Shown here piece by piece: positions 17,199-26,760 of a stretch of 64,000 bases of DNA (the first letter of the stretch is position 1; each line of letters opens with the position of its first letter). Origin of the DNA: Longitalea arenae. GTDB taxonomy: Bacteria; Bacteroidota; Bacteroidia; Chitinophagales; Chitinophagaceae. Made by a program: the position numbers and the translations under genes. The notes below the pieces were generated by a model that did not search any database, was not told the origin of the DNA, and saw only the letters and a program-made list of their open reading frames with translations. The stretch covers positions 1 to 64,000 of the forward strand of contig NZ_JAFFJX010000016.1 in the NCBI RefSeq assembly GCF_016924755.1, written 5' to 3'.

Positions 17199-17585
17199 TT
17201 ACTGATTTTTTAACGAGAGAATGTAGCGAACCATTTCCTTAGCGCTGTCTGCACTCAGTGTTGGGTGAGGTGTCATGGGTACAGTGCCCCAGTTGCCTGA
17301 ACCTCCTTTGATGATCTTATCGGCCAGCATCGTAATATTTTCATCTGTTGCTTCATATTTCTTTGCTACTTCAGTATAAGCAGGACCAATATTTTTTTCA
17401 TTGATCTTGTGACAGGTAGTGCAATCCAGGGCGCCGATCATTTCCAGGGCCTTCTCATTGCCACTGGCTGCAGGTGCAGTGCTGGCATTATCTGCCGGTT
17501 TATCTTCCGTGCCCTTATTGGTATCTCCGGATCCGCAGGCCACCATAGCTGTACATAAAGCAGCAAAAACAACTAATTTCTTCAT
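17199..17585 (-). CDS. Lipoprotein c-type cytochrome
   Basis: This 128-residue monoheme cytochrome has a lipobox MVAC (C17), an Ala/Asp/Pro-rich tether (20-42), then a class I cytochrome domain with heme motif C55-T-T-C58-H59 and the likely sixth ligand M104 in VPMTPHP. A small membrane-anchored cytochrome in a locus with GMC dehydrogenases and a gluconate-dehydrogenase-type small subunit is the expected electron acceptor, as in flavoprotein sugar dehydrogenases. It lies between the cytoplasmic TIM-barrel gene and a terminator. Confidence 0.9.
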   Translation of the reverse strand: MKKLVVFAALCTAMVACGSGDTNKGTEDKPADNASTAPAASGNEKALEMIGALDCTTCHKINEKNIGPAYTEVAKKYEATDENITMLADKIIKGGSGNWGTVPMTPHPTLSADSAKEMVRYILSLKNQ

Positions 17586-17639
17586 CGAAACAAAAGTTTA
17601 AGTTCAGAATTGTGCAAGTTATATATTTAGCAAATTACA

Positions 17640-18695
17640 TTATTTTAATCCTAATACCGATCTGTTAAATTTTTCATCGCTGCCTGTGCCGGCGAAATCG
17701 TCAAAGGCTTTTTCGGTAACACGAATGATATGGTCTTTAATGAACACAGCTCCTTCTGCGGCGCCGTCTTCGGGATGTTTAATGCAACATTCCCATTCGA
17801 GCACAGCCCAGCCTGCATAATCGTAGGCTGCCAGTTTGCTGAAGATAGATTTAAAATCTACCTGGCCATCACCCAGTGAACGGAAACGGCCGGCCCGGTT
17901 GATCCAGCTCTGATAGCCGCCATACACGCCCTGTTTGCCGGTGGGATTGAACTCGGCATCTTTTGCATGGAACATGCGAATGCGCTCATGGTAGTTATCG
18001 ATATATTCAAGGTAATCGAGGCACTGTAATACCAAATGAGAAGGATCGTACAGCAGGCATGCGCGCGGATGGTTATTGGTGTGTTGCAGAAAGAGCTCGT
18101 AAGAGATGCCGTCATGCAGGTCTTCCCCGGGGTGAATTTCATAACAGAGGTCAACACCGCATTCGTCAAATTCATTCAGGATGGGCAGCCAGCGATTGGC
18201 CAGTTCCCTGAAACCTGTTTCAACCAATCCGGCAGGACGTTGTGGCCATGGATATACGGTAGGCCACAAGAGCGCGCCACTAAAAGTGGCATGTGCATTC
18301 AATCCCAGGTTTTGAGAGGCTTTGGCTGCATAGCGTACCTGCTGTACAGCCCATTCTGTTCTTGCTTTGGGATTATTGCGCAATTTTTCCGGTGCAAAGC
18401 CATCGAAGAGGGTATCGTAAGCAGGGTGCACAGCTACCAGCTGCCCCTGCAAATGGGTCGACAGTTCAGTGATCTCGAGTCCGCATTCCTGCACAAGACC
18501 TTTTACTTCATCTGCATAGGTCTTGCTTTCTGCTGCCTTCTGCAGATCAATACAGCGGCTGTCCCAGGTAGGTATTTGAACACCCACAAAACCCAGGCTT
18601 TTGGCCCACTGGCAAATTGATTTCAGGGAGTTGAACGGAGGCTGGTCGCCCATGAATTGGGCGAGGAATAATCCGGGTCCTTTTATCGTCTTCAT
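17640..18695 (-). CDS. Cytoplasmic sugar isomerase/epimerase (TIM barrel)
   Basis: This is a 351-residue AP_endonuc_2-type TIM barrel. The start at 18695 (MKTIKGPGLFLAQFMGD) fits the family; the longer frame adds 21 residues running back towards the neighbouring gene. No signal peptide is present, unlike the other three TIM barrels of the locus. Metal-site segments are YEIHPGEDLHDG, LLYDPSHLVLQ, RMFHAKDAEF and AVLEWEC. It follows the Gfo/Idh/MocA gene at 18737 by 41 nt, and the pair probably works on the same imported sugar derivative. Confidence 0.9.
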   Translation of the reverse strand: MKTIKGPGLFLAQFMGDQPPFNSLKSICQWAKSLGFVGVQIPTWDSRCIDLQKAAESKTYADEVKGLVQECGLEITELSTHLQGQLVAVHPAYDTLFDGFAPEKLRNNPKARTEWAVQQVRYAAKASQNLGLNAHATFSGALLWPTVYPWPQRPAGLVETGFRELANRWLPILNEFDECGVDLCYEIHPGEDLHDGISYELFLQHTNNHPRACLLYDPSHLVLQCLDYLEYIDNYHERIRMFHAKDAEFNPTGKQGVYGGYQSWINRAGRFRSLGDGQVDFKSIFSKLAAYDYAGWAVLEWECCIKHPEDGAAEGAVFIKDHIIRVTEKAFDDFAGTGSDEKFNRSVLGLK

Positions 18696-18736
18696 TAAAT
18701 GGCGCTTTGAGATGAATGATTGGGGATTTATGTGTG

Positions 18737-19903
18737 CTACACTTCGAAGAGGGTCCATTTTTCTTTGCTGGCGCTGCTCTTAACTACGTTATCGATGAAC
18801 GCCATGCCACGAACGCCTTCGTCTACCCGCGGAAAGTCGAGCATTTCTTTGCTGGGTTCTTTGCCTTCAATGTGCGCACCCAGGGTCAATGCGAAGTTGC
18901 GGTAAATATTGCCGAAAGCTTCGAGGTAACCCTCGGGGTGCCCGCCCGGCGTGCGGCAGTTATGTGTGGCGAAAGAAGACAAAACGCCTGTGTAGTTGGC
19001 GCCGGCGCGCAGGATCTGTGTCGGCTGATCGAGCCATTTAACGATAAGTGTATTGGGTTCGTGCTGTGCCCATTCGAGGCCGCCACGTTCGCCATATACG
19101 CGGATCTTCAATGCATTTTCTTCACCGGCCGCTACCTGTGAGGCCATCAATACACCGGCAGCACCATTATCGAATTTTAATAGAACGTTGCCATCATCAT
19201 CGAGGTGACGGCCTTCTACCATCGTGTTCAGATCAGCGCAGAGATGGGTGATCTTTAAACCGGTAATATATTCTGTAAGATGAGCAGCATGGGTTCCTAT
19301 ATCGCCCATACAGCCGCTTTTACCCGATTTTTTCGGATCGGTTCTCCAGGCGGCCTGGGCATTGCCTTCGCGTTCAGACAAGCGGCTTAACCAACCCTGC
19401 GGATATTCCACATATATTTTTCTGATCTTGCCAAACTCACCGCCCTGTACCATGGCGCGGGCCTGCTTAACCATCGGGTAGCCGGAATAGGTATGTGTTA
19501 AGCACAATTGCAAACCGGTCTCTTCCACTTTTTTGCTTAACTGTTTAGCTTCGTCGAGGGTGAAGGTCATGGGCTTTTCTATCACCACATGAAAGCCATG
19601 GTCAAGCGCCATCATAGCTGGTGCAAAGTGAGCGAAGTTGGGCGTTACGATGGTCACAAAATCCATCCGTTTATCGGCCGGCAACTTGCTTTCTGCCTTG
19701 ATCATATCTTCATATTTGGTATATATGCGGTCATCGGGCAGAAACAACATTTTACCAGATTCGATAGCCGTTCCGGGATTTATGCTCAAAGCACCACAGC
19801 TGAGCTCTATAAGGCCATCCATATTAGCAGCAATGCGGTGAACAGCGCCGATAAAGGCATCTTTGCCTCCACCTACCATTCCCATTCTTAATTTTCTGTT
19901 CAT
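18737..19903 (-). CDS. Cytoplasmic Gfo/Idh/MocA oxidoreductase
   Basis: This 388-residue NAD(P)-dependent sugar oxidoreductase has no signal peptide. The Rossmann fold starts at residue 6 (GMVGGGKDAFIGAVHR) with the EKP motif in VVIEKPMTFTL. The C-terminal domain includes GCMGDIGTHAAHLTEYITGL with the family's catalytic histidine. A plausible job is reduction of a 3-keto-sugar back to the parent sugar, or the reverse, after import. It is the first gene of a leftward unit and is divergent from the MFS transporter across a 175-nt region that holds an inverted repeat. Confidence 0.9.
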   Translation of the reverse strand: MNRKLRMGMVGGGKDAFIGAVHRIAANMDGLIELSCGALSINPGTAIESGKMLFLPDDRIYTKYEDMIKAESKLPADKRMDFVTIVTPNFAHFAPAMMALDHGFHVVIEKPMTFTLDEAKQLSKKVEETGLQLCLTHTYSGYPMVKQARAMVQGGEFGKIRKIYVEYPQGWLSRLSEREGNAQAAWRTDPKKSGKSGCMGDIGTHAAHLTEYITGLKITHLCADLNTMVEGRHLDDDGNVLLKFDNGAAGVLMASQVAAGEENALKIRVYGERGGLEWAQHEPNTLIVKWLDQPTQILRAGANYTGVLSSFATHNCRTPGGHPEGYLEAFGNIYRNFALTLGAHIEGKEPSKEMLDFPRVDEGVRGMAFIDNVVKSSASKEKWTLFEV

Positions 19904-20011
19904 GAAATTGAAATTAGGAAATGTGAAAAAGGATTTGTTTTAAAATAAAAAATTACATTTACATGCTTTTGTGAATCTAACGAATTCATAATTGCATTCG
20001 ATAAAGTTAGG

Positions 20012-20051
20012 TGGTTCGGTAAAAACTTTAAAAATTATCAATTACGAACCA
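20012..20051. promoter_or_regulatory. Inverted repeat in divergent promoter region
   Basis: TGGTTCG (20012-20018) and CGAACCA (20045-20051) form a 7-bp inverted repeat with a 26-nt AT-rich spacer, 27 nt before the transporter start. It could be an operator for the sugar locus. No regulator gene lies in the locus itself. Confidence 0.3.
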
Positions 20052-20078
20052 TATTTTAACCAAAAAAGATTTCTTGCC

Positions 20079-21386
20079 ATGCAACAGCCAACTATACATC
20101 GCGGCCAGCTTTTCTGGGCCAGTTGTTTAGCTCTTTTAGTAACCTCTTTATCTTTCGGCATCCGCGCCGGTATCTTAAACCAGTTAGGGGAAGAATTTAA
20201 CCTGAACGCTTCTCAATTAGGAACCATTGCTGCAACCGCTTTCTGGGGCTTTCCCCTGGCCGTGATCATCGGCGGAATGGTTGTGGATATTATCGGCATG
20301 AAAAGGCTCCTGCTGCTTGCCTGCCTGTTCCATTTGTTGGGTATCATATTAACTGTGTTTGCCAACGGTTACTGGACGCTATTTCTGTCTACCTTATTAA
20401 TAGGCATTGCTAACGGAACTGTTGAGGCTGCCTGTAATCCCCTGGTCGCAGCCATTTACCCGGATAATAAGACCACCAAGCTGAATCACTTTCATCTCTG
20501 GTTCCCCGGTGGTATTGTTATAGGAACGCTCATCGTGTTCTTATATAATAAAGCAGGCATTGGGCCAATTGCGGGTATGGAACCCTGGCAGATACAGGTG
20601 GCGGTCATGCTCATTCCAACCTTAATTTATGGGTATATGGTAAGCCGACTGAAATTCCCCGTCACCGAACGGGTGGCTGCGGGCGTATCAACCGGTGAAA
20701 TGTATAAATCATTATTGAATCCGTTGTTCATTTTCATGATCATTTGCATGTTCGGCACAGCGATCACCGAATTGTTCACCGGTCAATGGATCGATGTATT
20801 ATTGAAGAATGTTACCGATAACGCTATTTTGATCCTTACACTGGAAACCGGTGTAATGGTCATCGGCCGCGGACTGGCCGAGCCGGTGGTGCACAGATTA
20901 TCGCCGCAGGGCGTACTGCTGATCTCTGCCATGCTCTCTGCCATAGGCATTTACCTGCTGGGCCATACCACCGGAAATATGGTATTTGTGGGCGCCCTGA
21001 TCTTCGGCATGGGGGTATGTTATTTCTGGCCTACAATGCTGGGATTTGTTTCTGAGAACCTTCCCAAAACAGGCGCCGTAGGATTGAACTTAATGGGGGG
21101 CGCGGGTATGTTTGCCGTGTCTGTTTATATGATGTTCATGGGCAGCCATTATGATAAACTGCTGGGCGAGAAATTGCCCGCCGGCGCCGATCTCAAAACC
21201 TACAATAGCGCGCCGCCCGGATCAGAAATGGCCAATACCCTTAACGAGGCCAAAAAACTGGCCGGTCCTGAGATATTAGATACTACTTTGATCATACCGG
21301 CCATCCTGGTGCTTGCATTTGCAGGATTGGTATTTTACATGCGGGGCAGAAAGAAGGCGGAATTGTTAACACCCGTTAGCGCATAA
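20079..21386 (+). CDS. MFS sugar transporter
   Basis: This 435-residue inner-membrane transporter has twelve predicted helices and resembles the FucP-like sugar:proton symporters, with no extra domains. The start at 20079 (MQQPTIHRGQLFWAS) puts the first helix at residues 12-32; the longer frame adds 29 polar residues. Features include AATAFWGFPLAVIIGG and the loop IIGMKRLLL between helices 2 and 3, and a polar helix with GTAITELFTGQWIDVLL. It probably brings the periplasmic product of the oxidation locus into the cell for the two cytoplasmic enzymes encoded divergently. Confidence 0.88.
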   Translation: MQQPTIHRGQLFWASCLALLVTSLSFGIRAGILNQLGEEFNLNASQLGTIAATAFWGFPLAVIIGGMVVDIIGMKRLLLLACLFHLLGIILTVFANGYWTLFLSTLLIGIANGTVEAACNPLVAAIYPDNKTTKLNHFHLWFPGGIVIGTLIVFLYNKAGIGPIAGMEPWQIQVAVMLIPTLIYGYMVSRLKFPVTERVAAGVSTGEMYKSLLNPLFIFMIICMFGTAITELFTGQWIDVLLKNVTDNAILILTLETGVMVIGRGLAEPVVHRLSPQGVLLISAMLSAIGIYLLGHTTGNMVFVGALIFGMGVCYFWPTMLGFVSENLPKTGAVGLNLMGGAGMFAVSVYMMFMGSHYDKLLGEKLPAGADLKTYNSAPPGSEMANTLNEAKKLAGPEILDTTLIIPAILVLAFAGLVFYMRGRKKAELLTPVSA

Positions 21387-21490
21387 TAATACTATCTTAA
21401 CCTTTTGTAATATTTTAACGCTTGCGGTTTTACATTTAATCGTTTTTGCGAGAACAATTTGTAAATTTCAATCTTAACATTTAAACCAAC

Positions 21491-22381
21491 ATGGCCAATC
21501 AATCGAGAAGAGTTGCCATTAAGAACCTGGTAGCTGGCACTGCAGCGCTGGGTACGGCCAACATGCTTTCATCTTTTACCACTCCCGGGGAAACTAAATC
21601 CACTACTTTGAAAGGAAATATCAACCACTCCGTTTGTCGTTGGTGCTACGGGTCTATTGAGCTGGAAGAGTTTTGTGTTGCTGTAAAAAAAATGGGCATC
21701 AAAGCCATCGACCTCGTTGGTCCTAAAGACTGGCCTACCCTGCAGAAACATGGAATATTTTCATCCATGTGCAATGGTGCTGAAATAAACCTGGTAGATG
21801 GCTGGAATGATAAAAAGTTCCATGCGCAGCTGATAAAGAATTATACAGAAATGATACCCCTGGTAGCGAAAGCAGGTTATAAGAACCTGATCTGCTTCAG
21901 CGGCAACCGCCGGGGTATAAGCGATGAAACCGGCTGGAACAATTGTGCAGAAGGTTTGAAACAGGTCATGAGCCTGGCCGAGAAACATAACGTTGTGCTT
22001 GTCATGGAGCTGCTCAACAGCAAAGTGAACCATAAAGATTACCAGTGCGATAAAACCGCCTGGGGCGTAGAACTGGCCAAGCGCATCGGCAGCGAAAACT
22101 TTAAACTGTTATACGATATCTATCACATGCAGATAGATGAGGGGGATGTGATAAGAACCCTCAAAGACAATCACCAGTATATTGCGCATTACCATACCGG
22201 CGGTGTTCCCGGAAGAAATGAGATCGATGAAACCCAGGAGCTTTATTATCCGGCCATCATGAAAGCCATTCTGGATACCGGTTTCAAAGGATATGTGGCC
22301 CAGGAATTCATTCCCGCCCGCAAGACCAATGAAGAAAAGCTGGCATCGCTCGAAAAAGCTATTAAGATCTGTGATGTATAA
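21491..22381 (+). CDS. Tat-exported hydroxypyruvate isomerase-like TIM barrel
   Basis: This is a 296-residue AP_endonuc_2/Hyi-type protein. It has a twin-arginine signal (NQSRRVAIKNLVAGTAALG), then a barrel opening with HSVCRWCYGSIELEEF as in hydroxypyruvate isomerase homologues. Metal and active-site segments are VVLVMELLNSKVNH, LLYDIYHMQIDEGD, AHYHTGGVPGRNEID and AQEFIPAR. In this setting it probably isomerises a keto-sugar or osone rather than hydroxypyruvate. It is 53 nt upstream of the first GMC dehydrogenase, likely in one operon. Confidence 0.88.
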   Translation: MANQSRRVAIKNLVAGTAALGTANMLSSFTTPGETKSTTLKGNINHSVCRWCYGSIELEEFCVAVKKMGIKAIDLVGPKDWPTLQKHGIFSSMCNGAEINLVDGWNDKKFHAQLIKNYTEMIPLVAKAGYKNLICFSGNRRGISDETGWNNCAEGLKQVMSLAEKHNVVLVMELLNSKVNHKDYQCDKTAWGVELAKRIGSENFKLLYDIYHMQIDEGDVIRTLKDNHQYIAHYHTGGVPGRNEIDETQELYYPAIMKAILDTGFKGYVAQEFIPARKTNEEKLASLEKAIKICDV

Positions 22382-22434
22382 AAACGAATATAATTTTTCA
22401 TACGTCTTTCCATTTAATAAAAAACGATTGAACC

Positions 22435-24114
22435 ATGGCAGATAATGTTTATGATGCTATTGTAGTGGGGTCAGGTATCAGTGGTGGTTGGGCTGCAAAG
22501 GAGTTAGCCGAAAAAGGATTAAAGGTACTGTTGCTCGAACGCGGTGAAAACATCGAGCATGTAAAAGGTTATACGAACGCCAACAAGGCCCCCTGGGAAT
22601 TCCCACATCGTGGCGGTAAAACCCAGGAAATGGTAAAAGATTATCCCGTCCTGAACCGGGATTATCCATTGAACGAAATGAACCTGAATTACTGGACCAA
22701 CGAAAAGGATTGTCCGTATACCGAAACAAAACGGTTCGACTGGTTCAGAGGTTATCATGTAGGCGGCCGTTCATTGATGTGGGGGCGCCAAAGCTATCGC
22801 TTCAGCGACCTCGATTTTGAAGCCAATGCCAAGGAAAAAATTGCCGTCGACTGGCCTATCCGCTATAAAGACATCGCTCCCTGGTACGACTATGTTGAAA
22901 AATTTGCCGGTATCAGCGGTACCAAAGAAGGGCTGGCCGTTTTGCCGGATGGACAATTTCAACCCGGCATGGAGTTGAACTGCGTGGAGAAAGATGTAGC
23001 CGCCCGCCTGAAGGAACACTACAAAGGTCAGCGTCATTTGTTCATTGGCCGGGTAGCCAATATTACCCAGCCTTTACCGGGCAGAACCAATTGCCAGTAC
23101 CGCAACAAATGCTGGCTGGGTTGTCCGTTCGGCGGGTATTTCAGCACCCAATCATCTACATTGCCCGCTGCCATGGCAACCGGTAACCTCACCCTGCGTC
23201 CGTTCTCCATTGTAACAAGAGTATTGTATGATAAAGACAAGAAAAGAGCTACGGGTGTGGAAGTTATGGATGCGCAGGAAAACAAGACCTACGAGTTCAA
23301 ATCGAAAGTGGTATTCCTCTGCGCTTCGGCCTTCAACAGCACCTGGGTATTGTTCAACTCTGCCACCGATGTTTGGCCTGGCGGACTGGGCAGCAGCAGC
23401 GGCGAGTTGGGCCATAATGTGATGGACCACCACTTCCGTGTAGGCGCTGAGGGCATTGCTGAAGGATATGAAGACAAATATTATTTCGGCCGCCGCCCAA
23501 CCGGTTTTTATATTCCACGCTTCCGGAATGTAGGCAACGATAAAAGAGATTATACCCGTGGATTTGGATACCAGGGTGGCGCCAGCCGCCAGGGTTGGAA
23601 CCGCCAGATCGCGGAATTGAGCATTGGCGCAGAACTGAAGAACGCCCTCGCTGAACCAGGCCCCTGGTCGCTGGGTATGACCGCCTTTGGCGAAATTCTG
23701 CCCTACCACGAGAACAGGATCTCACTCGATAAAACGAAAAAAGATAAATGGGGTTTGCCCGTGCTGGCCATCGATTGTGAATTGAGGGAGAACGAAATGA
23801 AAATGCGGGTAGATATGAAGAATGATGCTGTGGAAATGCTGACCGCCGCCGGTTTAAAGGATGTTAAAGCCACGGAAAGCGAATATTTCATGGGTATGGG
23901 CATTCATGAAATGGGTACCGCCCGCATGGGCCGGGACCCCAAAACCTCGGTGCTGAATGCACATAACCAGGTTTGGGATGCCCCCAACGTTTATGTAACA
24001 GATGGCGCCTGCATGACTTCGGCTGCCTGCGTTAACCCCTCACTTACCTATATGGCATTGACGGCCCGCGCCGCTGACCATGCCGTAAGTGAATTGAAAA
24101 AAGGAAACCTGTAG
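22435..24114 (+). CDS. GMC flavoprotein sugar dehydrogenase, copy 1
   Basis: This is a 559-residue FAD enzyme. The Rossmann motif VVGSGISGGWAAKEL is at 10-24, GRSLMWGRQS at 111-120, and the active-site pair is H491 (HEMGTARMG) and N534 (CVNPSLTY). C220, C226 and C230 form C-X5-C-X3-C, the spacing of the [3Fe-4S] ligands in bacterial FAD-glucose dehydrogenase, so electrons probably leave FAD through an iron-sulfur cluster to the cytochrome. It has no signal peptide. Relatives are exported bound to a Tat-bearing small subunit, here encoded at 26179. The likely reaction is oxidation of a glycoside hydroxyl (C3) to a ketone. Confidence 0.92.
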   Translation: MADNVYDAIVVGSGISGGWAAKELAEKGLKVLLLERGENIEHVKGYTNANKAPWEFPHRGGKTQEMVKDYPVLNRDYPLNEMNLNYWTNEKDCPYTETKRFDWFRGYHVGGRSLMWGRQSYRFSDLDFEANAKEKIAVDWPIRYKDIAPWYDYVEKFAGISGTKEGLAVLPDGQFQPGMELNCVEKDVAARLKEHYKGQRHLFIGRVANITQPLPGRTNCQYRNKCWLGCPFGGYFSTQSSTLPAAMATGNLTLRPFSIVTRVLYDKDKKRATGVEVMDAQENKTYEFKSKVVFLCASAFNSTWVLFNSATDVWPGGLGSSSGELGHNVMDHHFRVGAEGIAEGYEDKYYFGRRPTGFYIPRFRNVGNDKRDYTRGFGYQGGASRQGWNRQIAELSIGAELKNALAEPGPWSLGMTAFGEILPYHENRISLDKTKKDKWGLPVLAIDCELRENEMKMRVDMKNDAVEMLTAAGLKDVKATESEYFMGMGIHEMGTARMGRDPKTSVLNAHNQVWDAPNVYVTDGACMTSAACVNPSLTYMALTARAADHAVSELKKGNL

Positions 24115-24118
24115 GGCC

Positions 24119-24307
24119 AATTTGCTAATGTGCTGATTAACTGATGTGCTAATGCAATTATGCACGAAGCATAACTTGTAAAAGGCTCATATATGTTGTG
24201 AAGACAGTTAAAAAAATATTTTAAATTACACGCTGCTTTACTTTATTGGAATGCGTCTTTAAACTGTATTTCATTAGCACATTAGCACATTATCAAATTA
24301 GCAAATT
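24119..24307. repeat. Inverted 8-nt repeat blocks framing a GMC intergenic gap
   Basis: AATTTGCTAATGTGCT (24119-24134) lies just after the stop of GMC copy 1. Its complement, interrupted by 8 nt, fills 24276-24307 (units ATTAGCAC, ATTAGCAC, ATTATCAA, ATTAGCAA) right up to the ATG of GMC copy 2. The middle is ordinary AT-rich sequence. Confidence 0.55.
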
Positions 24308-26023
24308 ATGCCAGGAGATTCTCTAAACGTACACCTAAACACGAAAGCAACCGCACAAAATACCTATGATGCCATTGTGATTGGATCTGGAATAAGTGGT
24401 GGCTGGGCCGCAAAGGAATTATGCGAAAAAGGTTTGAAAACATTGGTGCTGGAACGGGGTAGAAATGTAGAGCACATAAAAGACTACGCCGGAACAGAAA
24501 AGAATATCTGGGAACTGACCCACCATATGCGACTGTCTGAAGAAGACCGGAAAAACAGTCCCATCCAAAGCAAATGTTATGCTTTTGATGAAGTTTCAAA
24601 AAAGTTCTTTGTCAACGACGTTGAAAATCCATACAACCAGGTAAAGAAGTTCTACTGGATCCGCGGTTACCATGTAGGTGGCCGTTCGCTGATGTGGGGC
24701 CGTCAAAGCTACCGCTGGAGCGACCTCGATTTTGAAGCGAATGCCAGAGATGGTCATGGTGTTGACTGGCCCATCCGGTACAAAGACCTGGCGCCCTGGT
24801 ATAGTTACGTTGAAAAATTCGCGGGGATCAATGGTAATAAAGACGGTTTGCCGCAATTGCCCGATGGTGAGTTCTTACCTGCCATGGAAATGAACTGCCT
24901 CGAAAAACATGTGGCGGCCAGCCTGAAGCAAAACTATAACGACCGGGTTATGATCATGGGGCGTTCTGCGAATCACACAAAACAGGTGGGAGATCGCGGG
25001 CCCTGTCAGTACCGCAACAAATGCCATCAGGGTTGTCCCTTCGGTGGCTATTTCAGCAGTAACTCGGCTACTTTACCAGCAGCCCGGGCTACCGGCAATA
25101 TGACCTTAAGGCCGAATTCGATTGTACTTGAAGTGCTGTATGATAAAGATAAGAAGCGTGCTACGGGGGTTCGCATTCTCGATGCCGAGACGATGAAAAC
25201 GGAAGAGTATTATGCAAGGATCATTTTCCTGAATGCTTCTACCCTGGGCACTGCACAAATTTTATTACAATCTGTTTCGGATGCATTTCCGAATGGTTTG
25301 GGTAACAGCAGCCAGCAGGTAGGGCATAACCTCATGGATCACCACTATGGTGTGGGCGCCCGGGGCGAGTTTGATGGGTTTTCAGACCAATACTATTATG
25401 GTAGAAGACCGAATGGCATTTACATCCCCCGCTTCAGGAATATCAATGAGAAAACAAAACGCAGCGACTATGTGCGCGGTTTTGGTTACCAGGGCGGCGC
25501 TCAGCGCGGCCGCGTTGATCATGCAGATGGCATCGGGGTTGAACTGAAAGAAAAGCTAACCGAACCCGGTAACTGGACGATGCAGATAGCTGCCTGGGGT
25601 GAGCATTTACCATATTATGAAAACAAGGTAACCTTAAATAAAGAGAAGAAAGACAAATACGGATTGCCAACGCTCGATATCGATTGTGAATTCAAGGAAA
25701 ACGAGAAGATCATGCGAAAGGATATGATGGAGAGCGCTCAGGAAATGCTGGAAAAAGCAGGATTGAAAAATGTAAAAACATTCGATAACAATCCCCCGCC
25801 CGGATTCTGTATCCATGAAATGGGTACTGCGCGGATGGGTAAAGATCCTAAGACTTCCGTGTTGAACGGTTTTAACCAGATGCATGAAGTAAAGAATGTT
25901 TTCAATACCGATGGCGCCTGTATGGCCTCATCAGCCTGCCAGAACCCATCGTTGACCTATATGGCGCTTACGGCCCGGGCAGCGGATTATGCGGTAAATG
26001 AATTGAAGAAAGGGAACCTGTAG
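24308..26023 (+). CDS. GMC flavoprotein sugar dehydrogenase, copy 2
   Basis: This is a 571-residue paralogue of the preceding gene, with a 12-residue longer N-terminus and a different segment at 60-110. It has FAD motif VIGSGISGGWAAKEL (24-38), iron-sulfur ligands C233, C239 and C243 (C-X5-C-X3-C) and active-site H503 and N546. No signal peptide is present. All catalytic residues are intact in both copies, so substrate range rather than decay probably explains the pair. Only one small-subunit gene follows, 155 nt downstream; whether both copies use it cannot be seen. Confidence 0.92.
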   Translation: MPGDSLNVHLNTKATAQNTYDAIVIGSGISGGWAAKELCEKGLKTLVLERGRNVEHIKDYAGTEKNIWELTHHMRLSEEDRKNSPIQSKCYAFDEVSKKFFVNDVENPYNQVKKFYWIRGYHVGGRSLMWGRQSYRWSDLDFEANARDGHGVDWPIRYKDLAPWYSYVEKFAGINGNKDGLPQLPDGEFLPAMEMNCLEKHVAASLKQNYNDRVMIMGRSANHTKQVGDRGPCQYRNKCHQGCPFGGYFSSNSATLPAARATGNMTLRPNSIVLEVLYDKDKKRATGVRILDAETMKTEEYYARIIFLNASTLGTAQILLQSVSDAFPNGLGNSSQQVGHNLMDHHYGVGARGEFDGFSDQYYYGRRPNGIYIPRFRNINEKTKRSDYVRGFGYQGGAQRGRVDHADGIGVELKEKLTEPGNWTMQIAAWGEHLPYYENKVTLNKEKKDKYGLPTLDIDCEFKENEKIMRKDMMESAQEMLEKAGLKNVKTFDNNPPPGFCIHEMGTARMGKDPKTSVLNGFNQMHEVKNVFNTDGACMASSACQNPSLTYMALTARAADYAVNELKKGNL

Positions 26024-26025
26024 AA

Positions 26026-26079
26026 CAATGTGATAATGTGATAATTCAATAATGTGATAATTTGATAATGTGATAATGG
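26026..26079. repeat. Degenerate 8-nt tandem repeat (AATGTGAT)
   Basis: About six units of AATGTGAT, with variants AATTCAAT and AATTTGAT, directly after the stop of GMC copy 2. The unit differs from those at 11764, 26761 and 34558. Confidence 0.65.
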
Positions 26080-26178
26080 TTTTATACTGAACCCGACTAT
26101 TATCAGGCAGGTTAACTGATCTAAAGACTTTAAATTATTTCAAATTCTCAAATAGATTCATACTTCAAATTAATAATT

Positions 26179-26754
26179 ATGAACAGAAGAGACGCTTTAT
26201 CCCGTGTTGCTTTGTTGTTGGGGGGAACGGTAATAGGGGCTGAATTCTTTCTGAGCGGTTGCACCAACAGTGATAAAAAAATTGGCCAGTCTGTTGACTT
26301 TACGGCCGACGATATCGCTTACCTCGATGAAGTAGCGGAGACCATCATACCTGCTACAGATACCCCCGGCGCTAAAGAAGCCAAGGTAGGCGCATTCATG
26401 ACCGTTATGGTCAAGGATTGCTATAAGGAAGACGATCAAAAGGTCTTCCTCGAAGGCATGAACAAGCTGAATGAAGCAGCAAGGAAAAAATTCAATGGCA
26501 ACGGGTTTATGAAAATAACCCCTGAACAAAGAAAAGAGCTGCTGACAGCCATCGATAAAGAGCAAAAGGAATATGCGAAGAACAAAGAAAAAGATGCCGC
26601 AGCCCATTATTTCACAATGATGAAACAGTTAACGCTGTTAGGTTACTTTACATCAGAACCCGGCGCCACCAAGGCATTGCGTTATGTGCCTGTTCCGGGC
26701 CGTTTCGAAGCCTGTATTCCGTATAAAAAAGGCGATAAGGCCTGGGCTTTATAA
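26179..26754 (+). CDS. Gluconate 2-dehydrogenase subunit 3-like small subunit
   Basis: This is a 191-residue protein of the Gluconate_2-dh3 family. The N-terminus combines a twin-arginine motif (NRRDALSRVALLLGG) with a lipobox-like FLSGC (C28), so it should be exported folded by Tat and possibly lipid-anchored. The mature part has the family start FTADDIAYLDEVAETIIPATDTPGA and a helical core ending with LRYVPVPGRFEACIPY. In known enzymes this subunit carries the flavoprotein across the membrane as a complex. It is the export partner expected for the two signal-less GMC subunits upstream. Confidence 0.9.
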   Translation: MNRRDALSRVALLLGGTVIGAEFFLSGCTNSDKKIGQSVDFTADDIAYLDEVAETIIPATDTPGAKEAKVGAFMTVMVKDCYKEDDQKVFLEGMNKLNEAARKKFNGNGFMKITPEQRKELLTAIDKEQKEYAKNKEKDAAAHYFTMMKQLTLLGYFTSEPGATKALRYVPVPGRFEACIPYKKGDKAWAL

Positions 26755-26760
26755 AAGAAT

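Noticed and set aside
26026-26079. Possible CRISPR array
   Set aside because: Units are 8 nt with no spacers and no cas genes; simple tandem repeat.
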